A DNA stretch of 64,000 bases from Arenibacter troitsensis (GTDB taxonomy: Bacteria > Bacteroidota > Bacteroidia > Flavobacteriales > Flavobacteriaceae). This document shows positions 46,311-57,088 of this stretch, one piece after another; position 1 is the stretch's first letter; each line of letters begins with the position of its first letter. The position numbers and the translations under genes were made by a program. The notes under the pieces are model-generated. The model had not been told where the DNA came from, did not search any database, and saw only the letters and a program-made list of their open reading frames with translations. The stretch spans positions 646,712 to 710,711 of the forward strand of contig NZ_FXAO01000001.1 of the NCBI RefSeq assembly GCF_900177645.1, read 5' to 3'.

Positions 46311-46415
46311 ATGAACTTGAAAATAATTTCCAATGAAATTATGAGTAGTTATAATTAGTTAATTGGTTTAGGTTGGTTTTGATTAGTAAGCCCGGTTGGT
46401 TGCCGGGCTTTTTTT
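46311..46415 (+). ncRNA. Candidate small transcript or attenuator ending in a strong terminator
   Basis: A plus-strand intrinsic terminator (46388-46415) has no plus-strand gene upstream for 740 bases. Upstream of it, ATG 46311 to TAG 46358 encodes a 15-residue peptide (MNLKIISNEIMSSYN), and 30 bases later come GCCCGG and CCGGGC. The layout suggests a small RNA with a mini-ORF, or a leader peptide with terminator. guaA begins 228 bases further and has its own promoter-like boxes, so regulation of guaA by read-through is only one option. Confidence 0.4.
46388..46415 (+). terminator. Strong intrinsic terminator, orphan
   Basis: Stem AAGCCCGG with CCGGGCTT (46388-46395 and 46403-46410), 7-base loop, then five Ts. 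It is asymmetric: only the plus strand has the T-run. Confidence 0.9.
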
Positions 46416-46581
46416 GTGCATAAAATGAAAAAATCTTAACAATGGAGCCAAATTTTCACCCTGTTCGATTTTGACTGCTGTGTATTTTTAATAATTATTG
46501 TGTTTTTTACGAGTGTAAGGAAGCCCTTGTTTAAAAGGCCATATCGGCAAAAAACTTGGGTAATATCTTTCTGTTTATAAG

Positions 46582-46614
46582 TTTTGTGATTATTATCCCC
46601 TAAAGATACTTTTT
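46582..46614 (+). promoter_or_regulatory. Likely guaA promoter
   Basis: TTTTG (46582-46586), 20 bases, then TACTTTTT (46607-46614), one mismatch from TAnnTTTG. A second box, TATTTTTG (46632-46639), is closer to the ATG at 46643 but lacks a -33. Confidence 0.5.
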
Positions 46615-46642
46615 CAAAAATTTCAAATTACTATTTTTGCCC

Positions 46643-48175
46643 ATGCAAAATAACGTCCTCATATTAGATTTTGGTTCCCAGTATACGCAGCTCATCGCTA
46701 GAAGGGTCAGGGAACTTAATATTTTCTGCGAAATTAAACCGTACAACCATTTGCCCGAAGATTTATCGGAATACAAGGCAGTGATTCTTTCTGGATCGCC
46801 ATTTTCGGTAAGGGGAGATGATGCGCCACATCCTGATTTATCACAAATAAAAGGAAAAAAACCGCTATTGGCCGTTTGTTACGGAGCCCAATATTTGGCG
46901 CATTTTAACGGTGGCAATGTAGCTCCATCCAGCACCCGTGAATACGGAAGGGCAAAATTATCCTTTATAGATCACAGCGAATCCTTTTTCGAAGGGATCT
47001 CTGAAGGGAGCCAAGTTTGGATGAGCCATAGTGATACTATAAAAAAATTGCCCGAAGGAGCTATTAAATTGGCAAGCACCCATGATGTGGAAAATGCGGC
47101 TTATAAGCTGAAAGACGAAGATACCTATGCCATACAGTTTCACCCAGAAGTATATCATACTACCGATGGGAAAAAACTGTTGGAAAACTTTTTGGTCCAT
47201 ATAGCAGGGGTGGCCCAAACATGGACTCCGGATTCTTTTGTGGAAACCACCGTAGCGGAATTAAAGGCGAAAATTGGTGATGAAAAGGTGATACTTGGCT
47301 TATCTGGGGGGGTGGATTCTACAGTGGCAGCGGTCTTATTGCACAAAGCAATTGGAAAGCATTTACACTGTATTTTCGTAAATAATGGACTTTTGCGGAA
47401 AAATGAGTTCCAATCCGTATTGGACCAATATGAAGGAATGGGCCTAAATGTGAAGGGAGTTGACGCTTCGGCACGTTTTTTGGATAGCTTGGAAGGAGAA
47501 AGCGATCCAGAAAAGAAAAGAAAAGCCATAGGACGGGTATTTGTAGAGGTCTTTGATGATGAATCACACTTGGTGGAAGATGCAAAATGGTTGGCGCAGG
47601 GAACGATATATCCAGATGTTATAGAGTCTGTCTCTGCCACTGGAGGTCCCTCAGCAACCATTAAGAGTCATCATAATGTAGGTGGATTGCCGGATTATAT
47701 GAAATTGAAGGTTGTAGAGCCCTTGCGAATGTTGTTTAAGGATGAGGTTAGGCGTGTAGGTGCCAGTTTGGGTATAGATAAGGAATTGTTGGGTAGACAT
47801 CCTTTCCCTGGACCAGGTTTGGCCATCCGCATCCTAGGCGATATTACTAGGGAGAAAGTGGCTATTTTACAGGAAGTAGATGCCATTTTTATCAACGGAT
47901 TAAAGGAATGGGGCCTATATGATAAGGTTTGGCAAGCGGGAGCTATGCTTTTGCCCGTCAATAGTGTAGGTGTGATGGGGGATGAACGGACATATGAGAA
48001 ATGTGTAGCATTGAGAGCTGTGGAAAGTACGGATGGTATGACGGCGGATTGGGTAAATTTACCCTATGAGTTTTTGCAAAAAACTTCCAACGACATTATA
48101 AACAAGGTTAGGGGAGTAAATAGAGTGGTTTATGATATAAGTTCCAAGCCACCTGCAACGATCGAATGGGAGTAG
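46643..48175 (+). CDS. guaA: GMP synthase (glutamine-hydrolysing)
   Basis: Converts XMP to GMP using glutamine and ATP. About 510 residues. N-terminal GATase domain with Cys in [13 protein letters not shown], and His/Glu in [11 protein letters not shown]. The PP-loop ATP pyrophosphatase domain has [14 protein letters not shown]-terminal dimerisation domain ends [20 protein letters not shown], the canonical GuaA end. I start at the ATG at 46643 ([21 protein letters not shown]). A TTG two codons upstream lies in the promoter-like box. Confidence 0.96.
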   Translation: MQNNVLILDFGSQYTQLIARRVRELNIFCEIKPYNHLPEDLSEYKAVILSGSPFSVRGDDAPHPDLSQIKGKKPLLAVCYGAQYLAHFNGGNVAPSSTREYGRAKLSFIDHSESFFEGISEGSQVWMSHSDTIKKLPEGAIKLASTHDVENAAYKLKDEDTYAIQFHPEVYHTTDGKKLLENFLVHIAGVAQTWTPDSFVETTVAELKAKIGDEKVILGLSGGVDSTVAAVLLHKAIGKHLHCIFVNNGLLRKNEFQSVLDQYEGMGLNVKGVDASARFLDSLEGESDPEKKRKAIGRVFVEVFDDESHLVEDAKWLAQGTIYPDVIESVSATGGPSATIKSHHNVGGLPDYMKLKVVEPLRMLFKDEVRRVGASLGIDKELLGRHPFPGPGLAIRILGDITREKVAILQEVDAIFINGLKEWGLYDKVWQAGAMLLPVNSVGVMGDERTYEKCVALRAVESTDGMTADWVNLPYEFLQKTSNDIINKVRGVNRVVYDISSKPPATIEWE

Positions 48176-48314
48176 GTTATAAACATCCGCGACGGAATTT
48201 TAAATTTCCAACTGCGCATTATTTTTTAATTTTTATTATAACATTGTTGTGTTTATGTTCGTTCTCAATTTTGTACTTGGCTTAATCTAAATAGAACAAA
48301 TAAAATCTATACTT

Positions 48315-50480
48315 GTGAAAATATATAGAAAAGTAATATTGACAACATTATTATTAATGTTGGTGAGCATCAATGCAATAGCACAAAAATTCACAACACA
48401 TTCCGTTAAGGCAGGGGAAAGTTTGGAAAGTATCGCAAAAAGATATCAGGTATCAGAGCAAGCGATATTAAATTACAACAAGGAGCTAAAAAATGGCCAG
48501 GCCTTAAGGGCCAATACTATCTTGGTGATACCATCTACCAATGGCGCGACTGTAAAAAGTGATAGTGTTTCAAAAGTAGATGCATTATTGCAGTCGTTAC
48601 AAGGTGACGGGTCTGGGCCTCAGCCTCGGGAGCCAATAGGCTATACCTCACACAAGACAAAAAGAAAGGAAACCTTGTTTGGTATTTCCAAACAATACAA
48701 TATCTCGGAGGATGAAATTAAACGGTACAACAAAGAGTTGTACTCCGTTCAATTGAAAAAGGGCATGATTCTTAAGATACCTAAATATAAAAGGGTAGAC
48801 CCGTCCGAAAAGGAATACATTGAAGAAAATTATGAAATCTACACGGTACAGCCCAAGGAAACACGTTGGAGTATTGCCAATAAATATGGGATAACTATAG
48901 ATAGTTTATTGGTGTTAAACCCTAATTTGTCCAAAATAACCGATTATCTTTCCTCTGGACAGGAGCTACTATTGCCAAAGATGTTGGGGAGTTCCATTGA
49001 GGATCAGGAAACTCAATTGTACAATTCATATACCGTTCCGGCCAAGCAGACATTTTATAGTTTGGAGAAAAAATTTGGACTAACGGCCAACGAAATCATA
49101 GCCTTGAATCCTGAAATAAAGGAAAGGGGAGGATTAAAGGAAGGTATGGTATTAAGGATTCCGGCCAAGAAGGTGGAGACCGGCGAGGTCAATATTGAGA
49201 ATTACAATTTTTACGAGGTGAAACCAAAACAGACCGAGTTTTCACTTACGCGTAAATTTGGTGTTACCTATAAGGAATTATTGGAGCTGAATCCGGAATT
49301 AAAAGATGGCTTAAAGGCGGGAATGGTACTTAAACTACCCAAGGCCCAGACAGGAAATTTTGACGTAAAAAATGCCCTGATCCTAGATAAGATCAATCTA
49401 AGGGACAGTATCAATACCTTGAACCGCCCAAAGTTGGTTTTTCTCTTGCCGTTTAGATTGGATAGATTGGATTTAAACGATAACGCTGCCACCAAGAGTG
49501 CCATTGAGAATAGAAAGGACGTGAAATACAGTCTGGGACTCTATTCGGGGGCAATGGTTGCCTTGGATTCCATAGCCAAACTGGGGATTTCCGTAGATGT
49601 TAAAACATATGATACCCAATTGGATATGAATCGCACCAAGGGGATATTGCAAAAGGAAAATTTAATCGGAGTATCGGCAATTTTTGGTCCTTTGGAGGCC
49701 CAATCCCTAAAAGAGGTAGCGTTGCAAGCCTCGGAGTATGGAGTACCCGTGGTGGCACCCTTAACGGATAAAAGCGATTTAAGTTTGAACAATGTATTTT
49801 TTGCCCTTCCTTCAGAAAAGGTGATGGAAGAACATATGATGACCTATGTTGAAGGATTGAGGACAAAGGAAAATGTAATCATCATAGCGGATCAAAAGAA
49901 CAAGCCTACGGAATCTACTTTGTTAATGAAGTTTCCCGGTGCCAAAATAGTGGCTTTAAAGGAGGATAGAACGGTGGATATAGATAAAATCTCCAAGATA
50001 CTGTCCCAGGATACCGAGAACTGGGTATTTTTGGAGACTGATCAGGCCAATGTGGTGTATCATGTAGGTTCGTTATTGAATTCATTGATTAGTAAGGAAA
50101 TTAGCATACGTCTTTTTACAACGGATAAGAACAAGGCTTTCGATAGTGAAGTCGTTTCCTATTCCCATCTTTCCAACTTAAGGTTTACCTATCCTTCAGC
50201 TTCCAGAGAAGTAGGAGAGAACAGTTTTACGAAATTATATAGAAAGAAATATGGGGCGGATCCGGATACTTATGCGGTGCGTGGTTTTGATCTTACTTAT
50301 GATCTACTTCTAAAATTGGCCTATAAAAATGATTTGGTCAGTGCTTCCAAGCTAGTTGGGGAGACCGAATATGTGGGGAATAAATTCAATTTCAATAAAG
50401 ACATTTCCTCCGGATATTTCAATAGGGCCTCCTATATTCTGGGATATGAGAATATGAATATTGTAGAACTTAAAGACTAA
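48315..50480 (+). CDS. Five-LysM protein with a periplasmic-binding-like domain
   Basis: 721 residues, GTG start, signal peptide 1-23 (LLLMLVSINAIAQ). Five LysM peptidoglycan-binding repeats follow at about 26-70, 108-155, 175-222, 235-283 and 297-345. Each has a VxxGETLxxIAxxYxV-type core and ends near ILKIPK. Residues about 370-715 form a two-lobed type-I periplasmic-binding domain (LVFLLPFRLDR, GAMVALDSIAKLG, IFGPLEAQSLKEVA, VRGFDLTYDLL), similar to LpoA-type or amino-acid-binding proteins. A peptidoglycan-tethered sensor or synthase activator is plausible. guaA lies upstream by 139 bases, OsmC downstream by 5. Confidence 0.88.
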   Translation: MKIYRKVILTTLLLMLVSINAIAQKFTTHSVKAGESLESIAKRYQVSEQAILNYNKELKNGQALRANTILVIPSTNGATVKSDSVSKVDALLQSLQGDGSGPQPREPIGYTSHKTKRKETLFGISKQYNISEDEIKRYNKELYSVQLKKGMILKIPKYKRVDPSEKEYIEENYEIYTVQPKETRWSIANKYGITIDSLLVLNPNLSKITDYLSSGQELLLPKMLGSSIEDQETQLYNSYTVPAKQTFYSLEKKFGLTANEIIALNPEIKERGGLKEGMVLRIPAKKVETGEVNIENYNFYEVKPKQTEFSLTRKFGVTYKELLELNPELKDGLKAGMVLKLPKAQTGNFDVKNALILDKINLRDSINTLNRPKLVFLLPFRLDRLDLNDNAATKSAIENRKDVKYSLGLYSGAMVALDSIAKLGISVDVKTYDTQLDMNRTKGILQKENLIGVSAIFGPLEAQSLKEVALQASEYGVPVVAPLTDKSDLSLNNVFFALPSEKVMEEHMMTYVEGLRTKENVIIIADQKNKPTESTLLMKFPGAKIVALKEDRTVDIDKISKILSQDTENWVFLETDQANVVYHVGSLLNSLISKEISIRLFTTDKNKAFDSEVVSYSHLSNLRFTYPSASREVGENSFTKLYRKKYGADPDTYAVRGFDLTYDLLLKLAYKNDLVSASKLVGETEYVGNKFNFNKDISSGYFNRASYILGYENMNIVELKD

Positions 50481-50485
50481 ATCCC

Positions 50486-50890
50486 ATGACTGCGATAGTT
50501 ACCTCTACCGGTGGACTTGGGACAAATTGTGATCATGTAAGATCGGGCAATTCGTTTATGAGAGATGCACTATTGGATAATCATGGCTTGGGACAGGCCT
50601 GTTTCCCTAACGATACGGTTGTCACAGGTTTGGCCAGTTGTGTGTTTTCCGTTATGGGAATAATGGCCAGGGGATTGGAATTGGATCTGGAGAAATCCAC
50701 TGCCGAAGTCATAAAACATATGGAGACCGATTCGAGGCGGATTAGCAGAATTGATGTTACATTTAATATGCCTAAGAAAAATTCTGATAAACACAGAATA
50801 ATTTTGGAGCATACGGCACGTACCTGCCCCGTCCATCTTAGTTTGCACCCGGACATAATAAGGAATATCACTTTCCAGTGGGATCTATAG
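50486..50890 (+). CDS. OsmC-family peroxidase-like protein
   Basis: 134 residues. The OsmC two-cysteine pattern is present: VTGLASCVFSVMG (about 52) and ARTCPVHLSL (about 113). OsmC/Ohr proteins reduce organic peroxides with a thiol donor. Bacillithiol or a disulfide reductant could serve here. It lies 5 bases after the LysM gene, and its stop overlaps the next start by one base, so the three form an operon. It lacks the long N-terminal arm of Ohr, which fits the YhfA-like branch. Confidence 0.88.
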   Translation: MTAIVTSTGGLGTNCDHVRSGNSFMRDALLDNHGLGQACFPNDTVVTGLASCVFSVMGIMARGLELDLEKSTAEVIKHMETDSRRISRIDVTFNMPKKNSDKHRIILEHTARTCPVHLSLHPDIIRNITFQWDL

Positions 50891-51408
50891 TGAAAATAGG
50901 TTGGCTTTTTATTTGGCTTATGTTCCAATGGGGCTATGGCCAGGAGGATGAGGTGATTAAATGGACCCCTGCAAGAAAACTATCGTGGTCCGATTTCAAG
51001 GGCAAACCATCCAATATTTCCGGTGCGGCGGCTATCACGGCTAGCGGTATAACCTACAATTTTTCTGCTCAGGGAACCAAGGATAGAATGGAGCTTGATT
51101 TTAAGGTGGAGACCCATTTTTATCCGGATAAATCGTGGTACAAGCCTAAGTTGGCAAACCCCATCATATTGAGCCATGAGCAATTGCATTTTGATATATC
51201 CGAAGTGTATGCCCAAAAAATGAGACGAATTTTGGCCAAGACTAAATTTACTAGCAATGCAAAGTCTGAGGTAAAGGCGATATATAGGAATATACTCCGT
51301 GAGCTTAACGACTATCAGAACCAATATGATTCCGAAACTAATTTTTCTAGGGATACCGTTCAGCAGTTCATCTGGAATAAGAAGATTAAAAAGGCCTTAA
51401 ACAATTAA
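50890..51408 (+). CDS. DUF922 secreted protein (putative zinc protease)
   Basis: About 172 residues. A GTG start at 50890 overlaps the OsmC stop by one base, and a GTG at 50878 is the alternative. Signal peptide KIGWLFIWLMFQWGYGQ. The body has LSWSDFKGKPS, GAAAITASGITYNFSA, and ILSHEQLHFDISEVYAQ. The HEQLHFDI motif carries the HExxH-like pattern of DUF922, described as secreted Zn-dependent proteases. Co-transcribed with OsmC and the LysM protein, so likely also a periplasmic or cell-wall function. Confidence 0.83.
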   Translation: MKIGWLFIWLMFQWGYGQEDEVIKWTPARKLSWSDFKGKPSNISGAAAITASGITYNFSAQGTKDRMELDFKVETHFYPDKSWYKPKLANPIILSHEQLHFDISEVYAQKMRRILAKTKFTSNAKSEVKAIYRNILRELNDYQNQYDSETNFSRDTVQQFIWNKKIKKALNN

Positions 51409-51437
51409 AAGGAGACTTTTTTAAAATCTCCTTTTAA
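51405..51437. terminator. Bidirectional terminator
   Basis: TTAAAAGGAGA (51405-51415) pairs with TCTCCTTTTAA (51427-51437) around an 11-base T/A loop. It closes the guaA-side operon and, on the minus strand, the TIM-barrel gene ending at 51463. Confidence 0.85.
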
Positions 51438-51462
51438 ATGGATCTATCACTTAATTTATAAT

Positions 51463-52332
51463 TTATACGTCGCAGATAGTAACCCCTTCTTTAAGGGCGG
51501 CTATTTTATCGTTCCAAGTAGGTATAAATTCTTGCGCCACATGTCCTTTAAAGCCTGTGGCCAAAATAGCCTTCATTATTGCAGGATAATACAATTCCTG
51601 AGTTTCGTTTATTTCATTTCGTCCAGGATTTCCGCCCGTATGGTAATGTCCAAAGTACGAATGGTAGTCTTGTATGTTGCGTATAATATCGCCCTCCATT
51701 ATCTGCATATGGTAAATGTCATACAGCAGTTTAAAATTGTTGGATCCCAATTTTTTGCACAATTCCACGCCCCATTCGGTGTGGTCGCACATATAATCTT
51801 CGTGGTTCACTTTAGAGTTCAATAACTCCATTTGTATGATCACTCCGTGTTTTTCTGCCAGTGGCATAATCTTCTTTAATCCGTCCACACAGTTCTGCAG
51901 TCCAACAGCGTCATCCATTCCCCTGCGATTGCCGCTAAAACAAATAAGATTGGTATAGCCGGCTGCTGCCACTTTTGGAATCATTTCCGTATAATTTTTG
52001 ATCAAAGTTTCATGGTATTTGGGGTCGTTCCATCCTTCGGTAAGGCTTATTTCGGCCCCGTTGCACATGGAGGAATTGATATTGTATTTTTTAAGTAATG
52101 GCCAATCCTTAGGTCCAATTAGGTCAACGCTTTTTATGCCAAGTTCGTTAAGCGACTTTAAAAAATCTTCAAGTGGAATGCTTCCATAGCACCAATAGCA
52201 AACACTGTGATTAATGTTGTTTTTTAATTTAGATTCTTCTTTTTTGTTTGGCTCCATTGCATTTCCAGTTTTGTAAGCCAGCATGCCAACCGACGCCGCT
52301 GCTGAGGTTCCTATAAATGTTCTTCGTTTCAT
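51463..52332 (-). CDS. Tat-exported sugar isomerase/epimerase-like TIM-barrel protein
   Basis: 289 residues. Tat signal MKRRTFIGTSAAASVGML with RR-TFIG. AP_endonuc_2/xylose-isomerase-like TIM barrel: GIKSVDLIGPKDW, NLICFSGNRRGMDD, VIIQMELLNSKVNHEDYMCDHTEWG, LLYDIYHMQIMEGD, YHTGGNPGRNEI. The last is a hydroxypyruvate-isomerase (Hyi)-like metal site. Exported versions are common in sugar-using Bacteroidetes, and the true substrate is unknown. Confidence 0.86.
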   Translation of the reverse strand: MKRRTFIGTSAAASVGMLAYKTGNAMEPNKKEESKLKNNINHSVCYWCYGSIPLEDFLKSLNELGIKSVDLIGPKDWPLLKKYNINSSMCNGAEISLTEGWNDPKYHETLIKNYTEMIPKVAAAGYTNLICFSGNRRGMDDAVGLQNCVDGLKKIMPLAEKHGVIIQMELLNSKVNHEDYMCDHTEWGVELCKKLGSNNFKLLYDIYHMQIMEGDIIRNIQDYHSYFGHYHTGGNPGRNEINETQELYYPAIMKAILATGFKGHVAQEFIPTWNDKIAALKEGVTICDV

Positions 52333-52597
52333 CTGTTCTACTTTAGTTTATTATTGATGGTACTAGGTGGGTTGCTTTCATATTCACCAGGAATATTTAC
52401 CTGGCCTGAAATTAGCCAAAATCTACCCTTTTTAATGCCCAGAATATCGCAATGGCAAGATATGTAGCGGCAATCCGTTTTAAATGTAAATTGTACGCGT
52501 ATAAAGATAGTGGATTTGTCTTAAAAATACGAAATTTAGATTTGGAATGTTCAAAAGGTGATAGGTGTATTTTTGGAAATAGATTTCAATTAAATCC
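52333..52597. other. Region between the TIM-barrel and DUF3820 genes
   Basis: Contains the promoter region of the minus-strand TIM-barrel gene. A plus-strand frame open from 52452 runs into the DUF3820 gene, but its first 64 codons have unlikely composition and cover the promoter at 52598-52628, so I treat it as non-coding. Confidence 0.55.
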
Positions 52598-52628
52598 TTG
52601 GGAGGCATTTTTGAAGATGGTATCTTTG
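52598..52628 (+). promoter_or_regulatory. Promoter of the DUF3820 gene
   Basis: TTG (52598-52600), 20 bases, then TATCTTTG (52621-52628), an exact TAnnTTTG. The ATG at 52644 follows 15 bases later, which decides the start of the gene. Confidence 0.75.
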
Positions 52629-52643
52629 GGAAGATTCTTTAAT

Positions 52644-52877
52644 ATGAATGTAGTTCCGGACAAGAGACAATTAATAGAATTGGCACATTATAGGATGCCG
52701 TTTGGTAAATTTAAGGGAAGATATTTGGTGGAACTGCCCGAACCATATTTGGTATGGTTTCAACAAAGCGGTTTTCCTGAGGGAAAGCTGGGAAATTTGT
52801 TAAGGGCCATGCTTGAAATTAAAATTAATGGACTTGAGGGGTTAATTCGAAAAATTCAAAAAGATTTTCCCCAATAA
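52644..52877 (+). CDS. DUF3820 family protein, 77 aa
   Basis: A short soluble protein. The DUF3820 core is AHYRMPFGKFKGRYLVELPEPYLVWFQ, then SGFPEGKLGNLL and EIKINGLEGLIRKI. The family is annotated as putative quorum-sensing-regulated virulence factor, without proven function. A longer reading (141 residues from 52452) is rejected because of the strong promoter inside it. It lies 63 bases before pyrG, in the same direction. Confidence 0.86.
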   Translation: MNVVPDKRQLIELAHYRMPFGKFKGRYLVELPEPYLVWFQQSGFPEGKLGNLLRAMLEIKINGLEGLIRKIQKDFPQ

Positions 52878-52934
52878 TACCCGTGAATTGTGATAGCAAT
52901 TCGTATTTTTGCTCGCGTTACGAATTCAACCTAA

Positions 52935-54566
<1,632 letters not shown>

Positions 54567-54685
54567 ACTAATGCCAGTTTGGCATATATAGTCTAATTGG
54601 GCATATATTTGCAAGCTTATTTAATCCGTTGGGAACGTAGATGATGTTTGTATCCCCACCGATAATATTTTAAATTTAACTTTAG

Positions 54686-56542
54686 ATGGAGGAAAAGAAA
54701 TTGGATATTAATACCATTATCGGTTTTGTACTGATTTTTGGTATTCTTATTTTTATGTTCTGGCAAAACCAGCCAACACCGGAAGAGCTGGAAGCACAGA
54801 AGGCAAAACAGGAGCAGCTTGAAGCCGCTGAAATGCAAAAGGCCAATGCAACCAAAGAAGAGGTTGCACAACCAAAAACAGTAGATCTACAAGATTCTAT
54901 GGCCGTTGCAAGTTACAAAAGTGCCATAGGTGCTTTTGGTTATACGGCTCCTTCAGAGGGAACAACAGTATTGGAGAACGATGTTGTTTATTTGGAAATA
55001 AGCAACAAGGGAGGCCAGATTATTGAGGCGAGAATGAAAGGTTACGTAACCTATGATTCCATTCCAGTTTATTTGATAAAAGACGGCAATGCCAATTTTG
55101 CACTTAATTTTAGTACTTCGGACAATAGGGTTTTAAACACCAATGATCTTTATTTTGAACCAACACTTTCCAAATCGGGTGAGAATCAGGTGTTGTCCAT
55201 GAAAGCCAAAGTGGCATCCGATAAGTTCTTGGAATATCGCTATGAGATGAAACCTGAAGAATATCTTATCGGTTTTACAGTGCGTTCGCAAGGCTTAAAT
55301 GGAATCGTAAATAGTTCAAAACCTATTGATTTGGATTGGAAGATGAAGGCGATCCGCCATTCCAAAAGTATCCAATATGAAAATAGATATACTAGGGTTA
55401 CCTATAATCACGATGGGGATAAAATAAGTAAGTTATCCGAAGGCAGTGAAGATGAGGAAACGGAAGTGGATGTAAAATGGATTTCTTACAGACAGCACTT
55501 TTTTAGTTCCATTCTTACCTATGCCGATAAATTTGAAACGGCCAAATTGAATTCTATTAATTTGGTGGAGGAAGAAAGTCACACCCAACAATTTACCAAG
55601 GAGTTCGCTGCAGAGGTGCCTTTGGAGTTGCAGGGCGGCGAGTTTGCCTATAATTTTAATTGGTACTACGGGCCAACAGATGTAAAGGTTTTGGCGCAGT
55701 ACAAGGAATTGGGACTGGAAGATTCCATACCATTTGGATGGGGAATTTTTGGATGGATCAACAGATATATCTTTACCCCCGTATATACTTTCCTAAGTTC
55801 GTTCCTACCTTATGGTATTGCTATAGTGGTCATGACCATTTTGGTAAGACTTATAATGTCGCCAGCTACGTATAAGTCCTACTTGTCCCAAGCAAAAATG
55901 AAGGTTTTGAAACCTGAAATTACAGAGCTTAACGAGAAGTATAAGGACAATGCCATGAAAAAGCAGCAGGAAACCATGAAATTGTATAATAAGGCAGGGG
56001 TAAGCCCTATGAGTGGTTGTGTGCCCGCTTTGTTGCAGATGCCAATCTTCTATGCCTTGTTTATGTTTTTCCCGACTTCCTTTGCGTTGAGACAGAAGCC
56101 GTTTTTATGGGCAGATGACCTTTCTTCCTATGATGCCATAGCGCAATTACCGTTTACCATTCCGTTTTATGGGGATCATGTAAGTTTGTTTCCAATTTTC
56201 GCCTCTGTTGCCATATTCTTTTATATGATGATGACCACTGGGCAGAATATGCAGACGCAACCAGGAATGCCCAATATGAAATTTATCATGTATCTGTCCC
56301 CCTTAATGATGTTGGTTTTCTTTAACAACTATGCAAGTGGATTAAGTTTGTACTATTTTGTGTCTAACTTGATTACCATTTTTATAATGTTGGCCATCAA
56401 GAATTTTATTTTGGACGAGGACAAGATCCACGCACAGATACAAGAGAATAAAAAGAAGCCTAAGAAAGAAAATAAGTTTCAAAAAAAGATGCGGGAGATG
56501 ATGGAGCAGGCCGAGGAACAGAAAAAAATAAGCAAGAAATAA
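54686..56542 (+). CDS. yidC: Membrane protein insertase YidC
   Basis: Inserts and folds inner-membrane proteins. 618 residues. TM1 (about 9-27), then a large periplasmic beta-sandwich domain (about 70-340), then five TMs in the 60KD_IMP/OxaI domain (from about 360). The signature MVLKPEITELNEKYKDNAMKKQQE-type region (split here as MKVLKPEITELNEKY) and AGVSPMSGCVPALLQMPIFYALF are intact, as is the conserved Arg in VVMTILVRLIMSP. The basic tail ends KKISKK. It is followed by a terminator. Confidence 0.96.
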   Translation: MEEKKLDINTIIGFVLIFGILIFMFWQNQPTPEELEAQKAKQEQLEAAEMQKANATKEEVAQPKTVDLQDSMAVASYKSAIGAFGYTAPSEGTTVLENDVVYLEISNKGGQIIEARMKGYVTYDSIPVYLIKDGNANFALNFSTSDNRVLNTNDLYFEPTLSKSGENQVLSMKAKVASDKFLEYRYEMKPEEYLIGFTVRSQGLNGIVNSSKPIDLDWKMKAIRHSKSIQYENRYTRVTYNHDGDKISKLSEGSEDEETEVDVKWISYRQHFFSSILTYADKFETAKLNSINLVEEESHTQQFTKEFAAEVPLELQGGEFAYNFNWYYGPTDVKVLAQYKELGLEDSIPFGWGIFGWINRYIFTPVYTFLSSFLPYGIAIVVMTILVRLIMSPATYKSYLSQAKMKVLKPEITELNEKYKDNAMKKQQETMKLYNKAGVSPMSGCVPALLQMPIFYALFMFFPTSFALRQKPFLWADDLSSYDAIAQLPFTIPFYGDHVSLFPIFASVAIFFYMMMTTGQNMQTQPGMPNMKFIMYLSPLMMLVFFNNYASGLSLYYFVSNLITIFIMLAIKNFILDEDKIHAQIQENKKKPKKENKFQKKMREMMEQAEEQKKISKK

Positions 56543-56570
56543 GTCTATATTTTCTTAAACCATACGATTA

Positions 56571-56601
56571 AAGTGCTTGAATTTTTTCAGGCACTTTTTT
56601 T
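56571..56601 (+). terminator. Terminator of yidC
   Basis: AAAGTGCTTGAA pairs with TTCAGGCACTTT (one G-U wobble) around four Ts, and a run of eight Ts follows. Confidence 0.9.
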
Positions 56602-56994
56602 TGGACCTAATTGACGCAATGGAAGGGAAGGATTAATGGTCTGGGATTATTTTATAAATAAAAACCCCGACCAGATGGTCGGGGTTTTTAGCATTGATTT
56701 GGTTTAGTTTGGTAAGATTTGGGTCTCCAAAGATTGTACTTTTTTAAACTGTATAAAACTATTAGTTGTAAAGTGGTCATTTTAGTATGCTAAACTGCCT
56801 TCTTTTGATGTATGGTTATTTTTTTGATTTTAATTCTCCAAATTTAAGATTGGCGGTATTCCGATTTTACAACTGGGTTTCCAAATAAAGTATGTCCAAA
56901 ATCAAAGATGTTTATCGTTCTGATGACTAAAGAAGATGAAATTGTTCTTTACCAAACAAGGTAACCATCCCTCAATTTTAGTTGGATGATATTT
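56602..56994. other. Long intergenic region between yidC and mnmA
   Basis: No gene is recognised. It contains a second terminator (56660-56690) and the upstream part of the mnmA promoter region. An open minus-strand frame near 56902-57222 overlaps the mnmA start and shows no family signs. Confidence 0.4.
56660..56690. terminator. Second terminator downstream of yidC
   Basis: AAAACCCCGACC pairs with GGTCGGGGTTTT around AGAT, with A- and T-runs, so it works in either direction. It may back up the yidC terminator or end a short transcript that starts after it. Confidence 0.88.
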
Positions 56995-57027
56995 TTGGGG
57001 TGGGCAAAATCCAATTTTGTATTTTTG
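56995..57027 (+). promoter_or_regulatory. Promoter of mnmA
   Basis: TTG (56995-56997), 22 bases, then TATTTTTG (57020-57027). It gives a 5' leader of roughly 55-60 bases before the ATG at 57089. Confidence 0.65.
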
Positions 57028-57088
57028 CATGGTAATTGTAAGCCATTTATGGTTTGCGGCGACCAAGGGTAACAATAAATAATTACAA

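Noticed and set aside
46637-46642. TTG start for guaA
   Set aside because: It would fall inside a TATTTTTG box. The ATG at 46643 gives the family start.
52452-52643. Long start of the DUF3820 gene
   Set aside because: An exact TTG-20-TATCTTTG promoter lies within it, 15 bases before ATG 52644.
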